NCBI GenBank assembly: GCA_022768785.1
Contig: JALELI010000113.1
Span: 1-32,468, forward strand
Origin: Arcanobacterium sp.
GTDB taxonomy: Bacteria > Actinomycetota > Actinomycetes > Actinomycetales > Actinomycetaceae
Length of the DNA: 32,468 bases
Reading direction: 5' to 3'
This document shows, piece by piece, positions 16,105 to 23,965 of the stretch; position 1 is the first letter of the stretch, and each line of letters starts with the position of its first letter. The notes under the pieces were generated by a model that did not search any database, had not been told where the DNA came from, and worked only from the letters and a program-made list of their open reading frames with translations. A program made the translations under genes and the position numbers.

Positions 16105-17920
16105 TATTCACAATCCACATCGCATGCTGCTGGCTGTTGATTTTTAAGATTTCTCGAAGGTCGCATTTAGGCTCCCGTGAATATGTGAGCAATCCATTAA
16201 TTTCTTGCTCGACATCTGTGAGCTGGGTGTAGCAAAAACCCCATAATCCTTGTGAAGAAAACACAGCGCGCATCACCCGGGCATACTCGCTCACAAGCTC
16301 CAGGCCATCATGGGCATTCGTATATCCCCACCCATCATCAGCCTCTACTGCCAGACCAATTCCGCCGCATTCGCTGAGCACAATCGGAGCTCCGTGATGA
16401 GTAAATCCTTCGGCGTATGCCGGGCGACCAGTGAGTGAATGATGCACTAATGCGTGTGTGGAGCTAATCGATTCCTGGAATTCTTGGTATTGGCCATTAT
16501 CGTTGCGCTCCCCATGCGAATAATTGTGAAGGGCACAGATATCCGTTTCAGTTTGATCCCACCCGTCGTTAGATTCCACCAGCCGTGAAGGATCCATACC
16601 GTGAATCATGTGATAGAGCCCTTGAGAATAATGCTGCTCTTGCCTGTCTGAATGAATATGCGGCACTCCCCAGCTTTCATTGAGCGGCACCCACACTACG
16701 ATGCACGGGTGATTCATATCACGCTCAATGATATCTCCCCACGTGTGTATCAACCTGCGTTGCGCATTAAAAGAGAACATCGGGATCGAAGCGCATTCTT
16801 CCCACACGAGATACCCCAACACATCGGCCCAGTAGAGGAAACGCGGATCTTCTAATTTTTGGTGCTTGCGACAACCGTTAAAGCCCATCTCTTTAGCAAG
16901 TTGAATATCCCGTTTAAAAGAATCGTCAGTGGGAGCTGTGAGCAGCCCCTCTGGCCAGTATCCTTGATCAAGCACAAGCTTTTGATAGTAGGGCTTATTA
17001 TTGAGAAAAATCATTCCATGCTCAGCATGGATTTTACGCAAGCCAAAGTAGCTCCACACACAGTCAGTGCTAGCTTCCCTATCTGCGTGCACTAAAGATA
17101 ACTCTACGTCGAAAAGATTCGGGAACTCTGGGCTCCACATATATTCTTCGCCCGTATGAAATCCCGTGCGGAAAATGTCACCCTGCGCTAGGTCTACCTG
17201 CCACTGAAGCGCTCCCGCCGAGACAGCCACAAGGGCATTTTCTCCCTCTGCCACGCTTTGCCCTTTATAAGAAATCGAATAGGCTACGCGCTGCCCAGGG
17301 AGGGCTCCTGCCACCTTCACGGATATCCCCACCAACCCGGCGTCAATATCGGGAGTAAACACAACTCTCTCAAAATAGCTGCGAGGCACTATCTCATACC
17401 ACACTGTTTGCCATATTCCAGTGCTCCTGGTGTACCAAATCCCCAAAGGCTTTTCACCCCAGAATTGTTTTCCGCGAGGAATCTCTTGATCCTCTAAAGG
17501 GTCATACACCCGCACAGTGAGAATTTGCGTGTCTGTTTTTCTTAAAAACGCAGTGATGTCAACTGTAAACGGCGTTTCTCCCCCCTCGTGCACAGCAATA
17601 GGCACTCCGTTAAGAAATACGCGTGCTTCATAATCAACTGCCCCGAAATGGAGTAGCACACGATTATCAGCATTCATGTGTGGGGTGTCGAACTCTCTCC
17701 GATACCACACCACCTCATGCCGATCTCTCGTATCTATCCCGCTGAGCGGAGCTTCATACACGTATGGCACAGTGATTCTCTGGTTGAACGGAACTTTGCA
17801 ATCAAACCAGCGTTCACGCAATCCCGCGTCGGAATCGTCAAAACAAAATTCCCATTCCCCATTGAGATTGCACCAGTTGTCTCTGCGCAACTGGGGCCGT
17901 GGATACTCTTCCCGTACCAT
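16094..17920 (-). CDS. GH2-family glycoside hydrolase (beta-galactosidase/beta-glucuronidase-like)
   Basis: Retaining exo-glycosidase of family 2, 608 residues, with no signal peptide and so cytoplasmic. The N-terminal jelly-roll domain (RRDNWCNLNGEWEF through VWYRREFDTP) is followed by an immunoglobulin-like domain and a TIM barrel. The acid/base Glu is E415 in VPLNESWG and the nucleophile E517 in IVLSECGG. It is of the short 600-residue class and lacks the C-terminal domains of LacZ. The start ATG has AGAGGA upstream. It probably hydrolyses the imported disaccharide or oligosaccharide. Galactoside, glucuronide or arabinoside specificity cannot be decided from sequence by eye. Confidence 0.88.
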   Translation of the reverse strand: MVREEYPRPQLRRDNWCNLNGEWEFCFDDSDAGLRERWFDCKVPFNQRITVPYVYEAPLSGIDTRDRHEVVWYRREFDTPHMNADNRVLLHFGAVDYEARVFLNGVPIAVHEGGETPFTVDITAFLRKTDTQILTVRVYDPLEDQEIPRGKQFWGEKPLGIWYTRSTGIWQTVWYEIVPRSYFERVVFTPDIDAGLVGISVKVAGALPGQRVAYSISYKGQSVAEGENALVAVSAGALQWQVDLAQGDIFRTGFHTGEEYMWSPEFPNLFDVELSLVHADREASTDCVWSYFGLRKIHAEHGMIFLNNKPYYQKLVLDQGYWPEGLLTAPTDDSFKRDIQLAKEMGFNGCRKHQKLEDPRFLYWADVLGYLVWEECASIPMFSFNAQRRLIHTWGDIIERDMNHPCIVVWVPLNESWGVPHIHSDRQEQHYSQGLYHMIHGMDPSRLVESNDGWDQTETDICALHNYSHGERNDNGQYQEFQESISSTHALVHHSLTGRPAYAEGFTHHGAPIVLSECGGIGLAVEADDGWGYTNAHDGLELVSEYARVMRAVFSSQGLWGFCYTQLTDVEQEINGLLTYSREPKCDLREILKINSQQHAMWIVNNEE

Positions 17921-18039
17921 TCATTTTCCTCTTCCCGATCAATAAGATCGCGCTTGTCTGAAACCGCCACATTCCTCACGTCGCATCTGGTGACGGCGGA
18001 TATTCTGTTTCTGTGTGAACCTATATTGCCGTTAGCCCA

Positions 18040-18873
18040 TTATTTGATTCCGCTATTAAGTGCCAATGCCTGCATAAAATACTTCTGCGCAAAGAAGAAC
18101 ATCAAAAGCATCGGCACAAGGGCAATCAGCGCTCCTGCAGTGGCGATCCCCGGATACGTTTGATATTGCCCCTGGAGCAGCTGTAACCCTGGCGTAATGG
18201 GCATCGCGTCCACATCAGTCATCACAATTGACGGCCATAGAAAGTCGTTCCAGGCACCGGTGAATGTAAATAGAGCAACAACTGTGAGCGCTGGGCGAAT
18301 TAGCGGCAGCACTATATAAAGGAAAATTTGCCAGTGATTAGCGCCATCTACGATTGCAGCTTCGTCAAGCTCTGTGGGAATTCCTCGCACAAATTGTTGC
18401 ACAAGGAATACGTTGTATACTCCCGCAGCTCCTGGAACGATAATAGCCAACGGCGTATTAATCCACCCTAAGGCTTCCACTATTTTGTAGTTCGGAATTA
18501 GATTGAGTACCCCGGGAAACATCATCGTAGCTATCAAAAAGGTGAACAATGCATCGCGCCCGCGAAACTTCACACGAGTGTAGCCATAGGCAGCAAGTGC
18601 AACAACCACCACCACTAAGAGAGTTTGCCCCACTGATATCACTAACGAATTCAAAAACCATCGCAGCACTGGAGTTTGCTCATTTCCATTGAGTAGCTCA
18701 TAAAAATTATCGAGCACCCACTGATGCGGAATTAAGCTAAAATCCGATGTGATAATTTCATTATTCGATTTAAAAGAGGTGAAGAAAGCCCAGACGACTG
18801 GGAAAATCCACAACACAGCGAAGAGTGCTAAAACAATAAAAATAACCGCACGGGCACCTTTTGAGACTTTCAC
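18040..18873 (-). CDS. Carbohydrate ABC transporter permease, MalG type
   Basis: CUT1-family inner permease of 277 residues with six membrane segments. It begins with GTG; GGAAGGTGAG lies just upstream and only 4 bp separate it from the preceding permease. The ATPase-contact EAA loop reads ELDEAAIVDGANHWQIFLYIVLPL in the second half, as in MalG. It works with the MalF-type permease and the lipoprotein encoded upstream. No ATPase gene is present in the window, so it presumably uses a shared MsmX-type subunit. Confidence 0.93.
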   Translation of the reverse strand: MKVSKGARAVIFIVLALFAVLWIFPVVWAFFTSFKSNNEIITSDFSLIPHQWVLDNFYELLNGNEQTPVLRWFLNSLVISVGQTLLVVVVVALAAYGYTRVKFRGRDALFTFLIATMMFPGVLNLIPNYKIVEALGWINTPLAIIVPGAAGVYNVFLVQQFVRGIPTELDEAAIVDGANHWQIFLYIVLPLIRPALTVVALFTFTGAWNDFLWPSIVMTDVDAMPITPGLQLLQGQYQTYPGIATAGALIALVPMLLMFFFAQKYFMQALALNSGIK

Positions 18874-18877
18874 AATC

Positions 18878-19798
18878 TCACCTTCCGCTTCTTCTCATCA
18901 CGATGAACTGCACCAACGAGACAGCCATAATAAACAGCCCGAGAATCACAGCCATTGCAGAAGCCATTCCAGCAGCAGGAACCCCTGAGCCAAATGCGTT
19001 CTCCTGAATGTCCATCAGTAAAACTTTGGTGGAGTTATTCGGGCCACCGCCCGTGAGCATAAGAGGCTGGCCGTATACGTTGAACTGTGCGATTGTGGTG
19101 GTCACAATAGTAAAAAACAAAGGGAAGCGGATATTAGGTAGTTGTATCTGAAGCAGAATCCGCAGGTTGCTAGCGCCATCTAAACGAGCAGCTTCGATTT
19201 GTTCAACCGGAACTCCCCCAAGCGCCGCTACATAAATAATTAAATTCTGGCCGATACACCACCACACGGTGATTCCTATCAAAGCCACCCATGCCCACGG
19301 CTGAGTAGAGGCAATATTAATCTTTAGGCCAATCCATTGAGGTAGTGGCCCATAAGAAAGACTCAGTAGAAAAGCCCAAATCAGCATTACTGCTGACACT
19401 GCAAATAGCGTTGGAATATAAAAGATGGCCTGTAGAAACTTTTGAAATTTTGGTTTCGTCTGCAGAAGAGCTGCAAACGCTAAAGGAACTATAACGCATA
19501 GCGGTACTACAAAAAGCACAAAAAGGATTGTGGCTCCAAGCCCGGTGACGAGCTGCTCATGATAAATAGAGTTCGTATCAAACAGCAGCTCTTTGAAGTT
19601 TGCCAGGCCTACCCACTGTGGGATATCAAAAAGCGTCCACTTAGTAAATGAAATGTAGATCCCAAATACTGCTGGAGCTAAGAAAAAGAGCATGAAGAGC
19701 ACCGCGTGTGGGCCGATAAACAACGCTGGCCACGCGTTAAAACGGCGCCGTTTATGAGGGAGCTTTTGCCTCACCATCTCTACATACCTACCCTTCAT
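18878..19798 (-). CDS. Carbohydrate ABC transporter permease, MalF type
   Basis: CUT1 permease of about 306 residues with six membrane segments (first: ALFIGPHAVLFMLFFLAPAV) and EAA loop EQIEAARLDGASNLRILLQIQLP. The open frame extends up to 19861, but that part is the palindromic intercistronic DNA and has no ribosome site. Starts at 19798 (MKGRYVEM) or 19777 (MVRQKLPHKRRR, with AAGGGTAGG upstream) are more likely. It lies between the binding-protein gene and the MalG-type permease in one operon. Confidence 0.92.
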   Translation of the reverse strand: MKGRYVEMVRQKLPHKRRRFNAWPALFIGPHAVLFMLFFLAPAVFGIYISFTKWTLFDIPQWVGLANFKELLFDTNSIYHEQLVTGLGATILFVLFVVPLCVIVPLAFAALLQTKPKFQKFLQAIFYIPTLFAVSAVMLIWAFLLSLSYGPLPQWIGLKINIASTQPWAWVALIGITVWWCIGQNLIIYVAALGGVPVEQIEAARLDGASNLRILLQIQLPNIRFPLFFTIVTTTIAQFNVYGQPLMLTGGGPNNSTKVLLMDIQENAFGSGVPAAGMASAMAVILGLFIMAVSLVQFIVMRRSGR

Positions 19799-19811
19799 AT
19801 CTACTAGTACC

Positions 19812-19874
19812 CCACCAGCGATGGGGCTGGTGGCGGCAGGCATCGCCTTCGCGGTATGCAATCACCTGCCGCCA
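19812..19874 (-). promoter_or_regulatory. Overlapping alternative hairpins between binding protein and permease genes
   Basis: Stem A: TGGCGGCAGG (19831-19840) pairs perfectly with 19865-19874, loop 24 nt. Stem B: CCACCAGC (19812-19819) pairs perfectly with 19826-19833, loop 6 nt. The stems share bases 19831-19833, so they cannot both form fully. Stem B sits just before the permease start and contains its only G-rich stretch near 19798. Such elements between a binding-protein gene and permease genes (as in malE-malF) commonly protect the upstream mRNA and lower downstream expression; a switch is possible but inferred. Confidence 0.55.
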
Positions 19875-19920
19875 GACCAACTCAACTATGAATCCCATCT
19901 ATCAAAGGAGCGCAGCTACC

Positions 19921-21168
19921 TTACTGAGCCATCTTCTGCGCAACAGTCTTCTGTATGGCTTGCATGGTTTGAGCAATATCCGTTTTGCCCTCGATCATGT
20001 CCCACGCTTTTGCGTCAATCTCGCTATTGACATAGCTCAAACCAGGAGTGGTGATCACATTGACCGCTTCTTGGAAACGCTTATCTTTCAGTAAGAAAGA
20101 TTGCGGCATGGCCGCGTAATCTTTGTTCTCCAGCATCGCCACAGCTGTGGGGTTAGCACCCGACTTCAGCATCTCAAGCTGATTCGTTTGTAGCCACTCC
20201 ATAAACGCCCTCATGCCCTTCAACTTTTCTGGAGAGCGCGCCTGAGCAGATTTAATAATTACGAACTGATCAGCACCCGAGCACTGCACAAGCTTATTCG
20301 GATCCCACTGGGGGACAACCGTTTGCCCCCAATTGAATTTTGCATCTTTAAAAGTGCTCAGCATCCACGTGCCTTCAGGAATAAAAATGAGTTTCCCGTT
20401 CAAGAACGCTTTCCCAGCATCTTCACCATTAGGAACCATATAGCCAGCAGCGAGAAGCTTCTTAAGCTGTGTAAACACCGCTGTAGACGTTTCATTATCT
20501 ACAGAGATTTTCCCATCAGCACCAAGCCACTTTCCACCCATTTGCAGGTATAAATTATCGTAATTCTGGAACGACCAATCGTTCGAATAACTCCAGATTC
20601 CATCTGCTTTAGCAGCGGCTCCAGCTTTTTCTATTTCAGCGAACGTCACCACTTTGTCATCAAGTGCCCCCGGTGCGTATTTATCAACAAGATCTTTGTT
20701 GTAATACATAAGCCACGTTCCCATAGGGCCAGGCACCCCATACTGTTTTCCATCTACTTGCCCAGCTTTCCATGCAGAAGGAATATACGCATCGGCCGTC
20801 ACTTTAGATCCGTCAAGCGCGGATCCCCACTCTTCGAGAATCCCTTGGCTATGCCATGTGGGCACTTCTTCTGAAGCAACCCAAGCGATGTCTGGTACGT
20901 CCTTGCCACTGCGCGCTGCGGTGGCAAGCTTGGCGTTGAAAGTATCTTTTTTCATCGACACGAGCTTCACTTTGTATTCAGGATTCGTGGCGTTGTAATC
21001 GTCAAATGTTTTCTTTGCAGCATCGGCATCTGGGCCAGTAGTTTGGCCCCACACCGTGATAGTTTTGCTATCCGCCTTTGGAGCACCACCTGAAGCGCCG
21101 CACGCCGAAAGCCCAGCTAATGCAAGTAGCGCAACACACATAGTTGCAGCTTTAGTTATCTTGTTCAT
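19921..21168 (-). CDS. Extracellular sugar-binding lipoprotein of ABC transporter (SBP family 1)
   Basis: Solute-binding component of the CUT1 importer, 415 residues. From the ATG at 21168 (AAGGGAG upstream) the protein has a classic lipoprotein signal, MNKITKAATMCVALLALAGL, then lipobox LSAC with Cys23. A Gly/Ser linker follows and then the MalE-type fold: TITVWGQTTGPDADAAKKTFDDYN, DIAWVASEEVPTW, YYNKDLVDKY and a late LNGKLIFIPEGTWML. An in-frame ATG 12 codons upstream lacks support. It is first in the operon with permeases, GH2 and GH43. The ligand is probably an arabinose- or galactose-containing oligosaccharide, inferred from the neighbouring hydrolases. Confidence 0.93.
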   Translation of the reverse strand: MNKITKAATMCVALLALAGLSACGASGGAPKADSKTITVWGQTTGPDADAAKKTFDDYNATNPEYKVKLVSMKKDTFNAKLATAARSGKDVPDIAWVASEEVPTWHSQGILEEWGSALDGSKVTADAYIPSAWKAGQVDGKQYGVPGPMGTWLMYYNKDLVDKYAPGALDDKVVTFAEIEKAGAAAKADGIWSYSNDWSFQNYDNLYLQMGGKWLGADGKISVDNETSTAVFTQLKKLLAAGYMVPNGEDAGKAFLNGKLIFIPEGTWMLSTFKDAKFNWGQTVVPQWDPNKLVQCSGADQFVIIKSAQARSPEKLKGMRAFMEWLQTNQLEMLKSGANPTAVAMLENKDYAAMPQSFLLKDKRFQEAVNVITTPGLSYVNSEIDAKAWDMIEGKTDIAQTMQAIQKTVAQKMAQ

Positions 21169-21223
21169 CGATTCTCCCTTGAACTCTTGAACACCTAAAA
21201 GCACCTCCCCGTGCTTATCGCCA

Positions 21224-21251
21224 TTGTTGCACCGAAATTTCGCAAGAACAA
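21224..21251. promoter_or_regulatory. 28-bp palindrome in divergent control region (candidate operator)
   Basis: The arrangement is TTGTT, four bases, CGAAATTTCG, four bases, AACAA. The ten-base core and both five-base arms are perfectly symmetric about 21237/21238. It lies 55 bp upstream of the binding-protein ATG and about 106 bp upstream of the divergent regulator ATG, the expected place for that regulator's operator. A small hairpin (21199-21216, 6-bp stem) lies between it and the binding-protein gene. Confidence 0.55.
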
Positions 21252-21357
21252 TAGAAAAACAGATGACTTAGGAGCTTATTTAATCAACCATTTAGGTAAA
21301 CCAATACGACGCATGGAATGATAGTATTCAAAATGAGCAACTATCTGGAAGCGCATC

Positions 21358-22290
21358 ATGGAACTCAGATTAGATAATGAATCTCTCCTCGTGTACAAAG
21401 CCTTAGCCTCTGCCTCACGGCTACAGGTGCTTAATCTCGTGGCCGAGCGGCCACGCACTGCCACCGATCTCGCACACCATCTCCACCTGAGTAAAGCAGT
21501 GCTCTCTCGTCACCTAGCCCAGCTCCGCGAAGCGGGGCTAATTCGCGAAAAGGAAAACACCAATCCGCATGATCGCAGGGAAAAATACGTTACCCTCAAC
21601 GTAGACCACGTAGAAATTGTCTTTCCTTCAACAATATATCTCCCATTTAAAAGCACCACACAGGCTACTCCTATCGGGTATTTCTCGAATTTCAAGGTTG
21701 AGCCTACATGCGGATTAGCGAGTAAGGACGGCGTTATCGGCAAAATTGATGAGCCACGATCTTTCGTAGACATCGAACGTATTCACGCCACCCTTTTGTG
21801 GCTATCAAATGGATACGTAGAATACCGCCTCCCAAATCCACTAGAACGGCAGCAAGAACCCCAGATGCTGGAGCTTTCCTTGGAACTGGCCAGTGAATAT
21901 CCAGGTTCTAACAACTCATGGAAAAGTGATATCACCTTTCAAATCAATGGAGTTGATATCGGCACCTGGACCAGCCCTGGAAACTATTCAGATGTGCGCG
22001 GAAAATTGACACCTAGCTGGTGGAATGCGCGATTTAGCCAATATGGCCTTCTGAAACACGTTCGCATCGACCACGAAAATACCGGAATCGATGGAGCTCC
22101 ACTTTCCGGCACCACGATCGACGAACTCAACTTACACGATTCTCGATTTATCACCATCACAATTGGGATTCGAGACGATGCACTACATAAGGGTGGGCTC
22201 ACAATTTTCGGTAAAGATTTCGGGAACCACGCCCAGGATATTGTCACCACGCTGTACTACACTGAACCACAATTAAATAGCCTCCATTAG
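21358..22290 (+). CDS. ArsR-type HTH regulator with large C-terminal putative ligand domain
   Basis: 310 residues; ordinary ArsR proteins are about 100. Residues 10-82 form a winged helix (LVYKALASASRLQVLNLVAE, DLAHHLHLSKAVLSRHLAQLREAGLI) without the metal-binding cysteines of ArsR/SmtB sensors. Residues about 85-305 are beta-rich with aromatic and polar residues, including WTSPGNYSDVRGKLTPSWW (204-222) and QYGLLKHVRIDHENTGIDG (228-246), and look like a jelly-roll sugar-binding domain. I recall similar unnamed regulators beside glycosidase genes in Firmicutes, but cannot search. GGAAG precedes the ATG by six bases. Divergent from the sugar operon, it is probably its ligand-responsive regulator. 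Confidence 0.8.
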   Translation: MELRLDNESLLVYKALASASRLQVLNLVAERPRTATDLAHHLHLSKAVLSRHLAQLREAGLIREKENTNPHDRREKYVTLNVDHVEIVFPSTIYLPFKSTTQATPIGYFSNFKVEPTCGLASKDGVIGKIDEPRSFVDIERIHATLLWLSNGYVEYRLPNPLERQQEPQMLELSLELASEYPGSNNSWKSDITFQINGVDIGTWTSPGNYSDVRGKLTPSWWNARFSQYGLLKHVRIDHENTGIDGAPLSGTTIDELNLHDSRFITITIGIRDDALHKGGLTIFGKDFGNHAQDIVTTLYYTEPQLNSLH

Positions 22291-22480
22291 CAATTTGTTC
22301 ATTTGCCATGCGAATAGCTCCTCACCGCATATGCAGCAGCTGTACGATGCTGCGCTCTGCGTGTTTCTCACCACTGCGCAATATCACACACCACTCACGA
22401 ATCGTATGCATTCTGCCTATGCCTTTTCTGCAGATCGCAGATGAATAGCACAGTGTGCCGCATGCCACGCTGAGCTGAGC

Positions 22481-22510
22481 TTGGAAGAATGGCCAGATTT
22501 TAGCTACTAT
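22481..22510 (+). promoter_or_regulatory. Probable rpmB promoter
   Basis: TTGGAA (22481-22486), an 18-bp spacer and TACTAT (22505-22510) form a good sigma-A type promoter about 50 bp upstream of rpmB. The region between the regulator stop (22290) and this promoter shows no gene or strong structure. Confidence 0.5.
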
Positions 22511-22516
22511 TGAGAA

Positions 22517-22536
22517 GTTGCCAATCCATTGGTAAC
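22517..22536 (+). repeat. 20-bp inverted repeat at the presumed rpmB transcription start
   Basis: GTTGCCAAT, CC, ATTGGTAAC: 8 of 9 positions in each arm are complementary. It begins 7 bp after the -10 box, so it would overlap the transcription start as an operator or form the very 5' end of the mRNA as a hairpin. A second small hairpin (22535-22548) precedes the ribosome site AAAGGAG. Confidence 0.4.
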
Positions 22537-22561
22537 GAATAAATTCGTAAAGGAGTGAATC

Positions 22562-22753
22562 GTGGCCTCTGTATGTGAAATCTGCGGCAAAGGTCCAGGC
22601 TTCGGCAAGAGCGTCTCGCACTCTCATGTGCGCACGAACCGCCGCTGGAATCCCAATATTCAGCGTGTGCGGGCTCTCGTGAAGGGCACGCCCAAGCGCC
22701 TGAACGTGTGCACCTCATGCCTCAAAGCCGGCAAGGTGACCCGCGCGATCTGA
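22562..22753 (+). CDS. rpmB: 50S ribosomal protein L28 (zinc-binding, C+ form)
   Basis: 63-residue ribosomal protein starting with GTG, with AAAGGAG eight bases upstream. The sequence begins [22 protein letters not shown] and ends [14 protein letters not shown]. The two CxxC pairs make it the zinc-containing form rather than the zinc-independent paralogue induced by Zur. It has its own promoter and terminator and converges on ddl. Confidence 0.97.
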   Translation: MASVCEICGKGPGFGKSVSHSHVRTNRRWNPNIQRVRALVKGTPKRLNVCTSCLKAGKVTRAI

Positions 22754-22765
22754 TCTTTGCAGATG

Positions 22766-22802
22766 AAGTTGGCCTCGTGGAATTCCACGAGGCCAACTTT
22801 TT
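22766..22802 (+). terminator. Strong intrinsic terminator of rpmB
   Basis: A perfect 15-bp stem (AAGTTGGCCTCGTGG at 22766-22780 pairing with 22785-22799), AATT loop, and a run of five T at 22798-22802. It begins 13 bp after the rpmB stop. The ddl stop faces it from the other side; on that strand the hairpin lacks a T-run after it. Confidence 0.93.
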
Positions 22803-22836
22803 ACGCTCGCAGCCGTGCGCTTCAGCGCAGCACGCC

Positions 22837-23961
22837 TCAGTGCAGCCCAGTCCCCCGCTCTAACGCTAAGGAAATCAACTCGTCCACCAACTCCGTATAG
22901 GATAAGCCAGACTTCTCCCACAGCACCGGATACATTGAGAACGGTGTAAACCCTGGCATTGTGTTGATCTCATTTACCAGCACCTCGCCCTGTGGAGTAA
23001 CAAAGCAATCTACGCGAGTGAGCCCCTCACAGCCAAAAGCCTCAAACGCCCGCACCGCCGTTTCGCGCACGATTTGAGTGGCAGCCTCCCCGATTTCCGC
23101 CGGAATCTGCAAAGTGAGCGCGGCGGTATCCAGATATTTATGCTCAAAATCATAGAACTCAGCTGGCCCGCCGAGCACGATCTGCCCTGGCCACGAAGCT
23201 CTCGGAACATCAATTCCGTGCCCGCCGAGCACTCCGCATTCCACTTCACGCCCATCAATGCTCTCTTCGATCAGCACTTTAGGATCAAATTTATGCGCTG
23301 TTTCCACAGCTTGATCGAGTTGTTCCAGGCTCTCCACTCGAGAAATCCCGAGCGATGATCCCGCCCGCGCCGGTTTCACGTAGAGTGGGAGCACCAACTC
23401 CGCCACCGCAGCACGAACGGCCCTAGGATCACGCTTCCACTGGCTCGCCGTCACTGCCACATAGCGGCTCACTGGAATCCCAGCGCTTTCGAGCAGAATC
23501 TTCATAAAATGCTTATCCATACCTGCAGCCGAGGCGAATACTCCGCAGCCCACATAGGGCACATTAGCCATCTCCAGCATGCCTTGAATCGTGCCGTCTT
23601 CACCAAAGGGCCCGTGGAGCAACGGGAATACCACATCTACTTTCCCGAGAGAACGAGCTGATTCCACGCTGCCATCTTCGCGATATGTGACGGCAAGCAG
23701 CGGCTGCGTGCCATCGCCTGCGGGGAATACTACACACTCAGAGCTCTCCCCCACTTCCGGCATCGGATCACCCATCGTCAATCGCTCAGGATCTGTTTCT
23801 CCTAGCACCCAGGTGCCATCACGTCGAATCCCAATAGGCAGCACATCGTAGCGCTTCGGATCAATAGAGCTCATCACGGCACCGGCTGTGATACACGAAA
23901 TCGAGTGTTCTCCTGAAACTCCGCCGTAAATGAGTGCCACACGAACTTTGCTCGTGGTCAT
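22837..23961 (-). CDS. ddl: D-alanine--D-alanine ligase
   Basis: ATP-grasp ligase making the D-Ala-D-Ala dipeptide for peptidoglycan. 374 residues. The N-terminal motif VALIYGGVSGEHSIS and HGPFGEDGTIQGMLE are typical. The ATP-grasp core includes YVKPARAGSSLGISRV and EESIDGREVECGVLG, EFYDFEHKYLD covers the specificity loop, and the metal-binding end is VNEINTMPGFTPFSMYP. It starts 4 bp after the murA stop with AAGGTGAG overlapping the murA end, so murA-ddl is a coupled peptidoglycan precursor operon. Confidence 0.97.
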   Translation of the reverse strand: MTTSKVRVALIYGGVSGEHSISCITAGAVMSSIDPKRYDVLPIGIRRDGTWVLGETDPERLTMGDPMPEVGESSECVVFPAGDGTQPLLAVTYREDGSVESARSLGKVDVVFPLLHGPFGEDGTIQGMLEMANVPYVGCGVFASAAGMDKHFMKILLESAGIPVSRYVAVTASQWKRDPRAVRAAVAELVLPLYVKPARAGSSLGISRVESLEQLDQAVETAHKFDPKVLIEESIDGREVECGVLGGHGIDVPRASWPGQIVLGGPAEFYDFEHKYLDTAALTLQIPAEIGEAATQIVRETAVRAFEAFGCEGLTRVDCFVTPQGEVLVNEINTMPGFTPFSMYPVLWEKSGLSYTELVDELISLALERGTGLH

Positions 23962-23965
23962 CTTT

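Noticed and set aside
19799..19861. N-terminal extension of the MalF-type permease (MHTAKAMPAATSPIAGG)
   Set aside because: The bases are intercistronic palindromes and no ribosome site precedes the upstream ATG; the conserved protein starts later.
22517..22536. Zur operator controlling rpmB
   Set aside because: The sequence does not resemble known actinobacterial Zur boxes, and this L28 is the zinc-containing form, which Zur does not usually repress.
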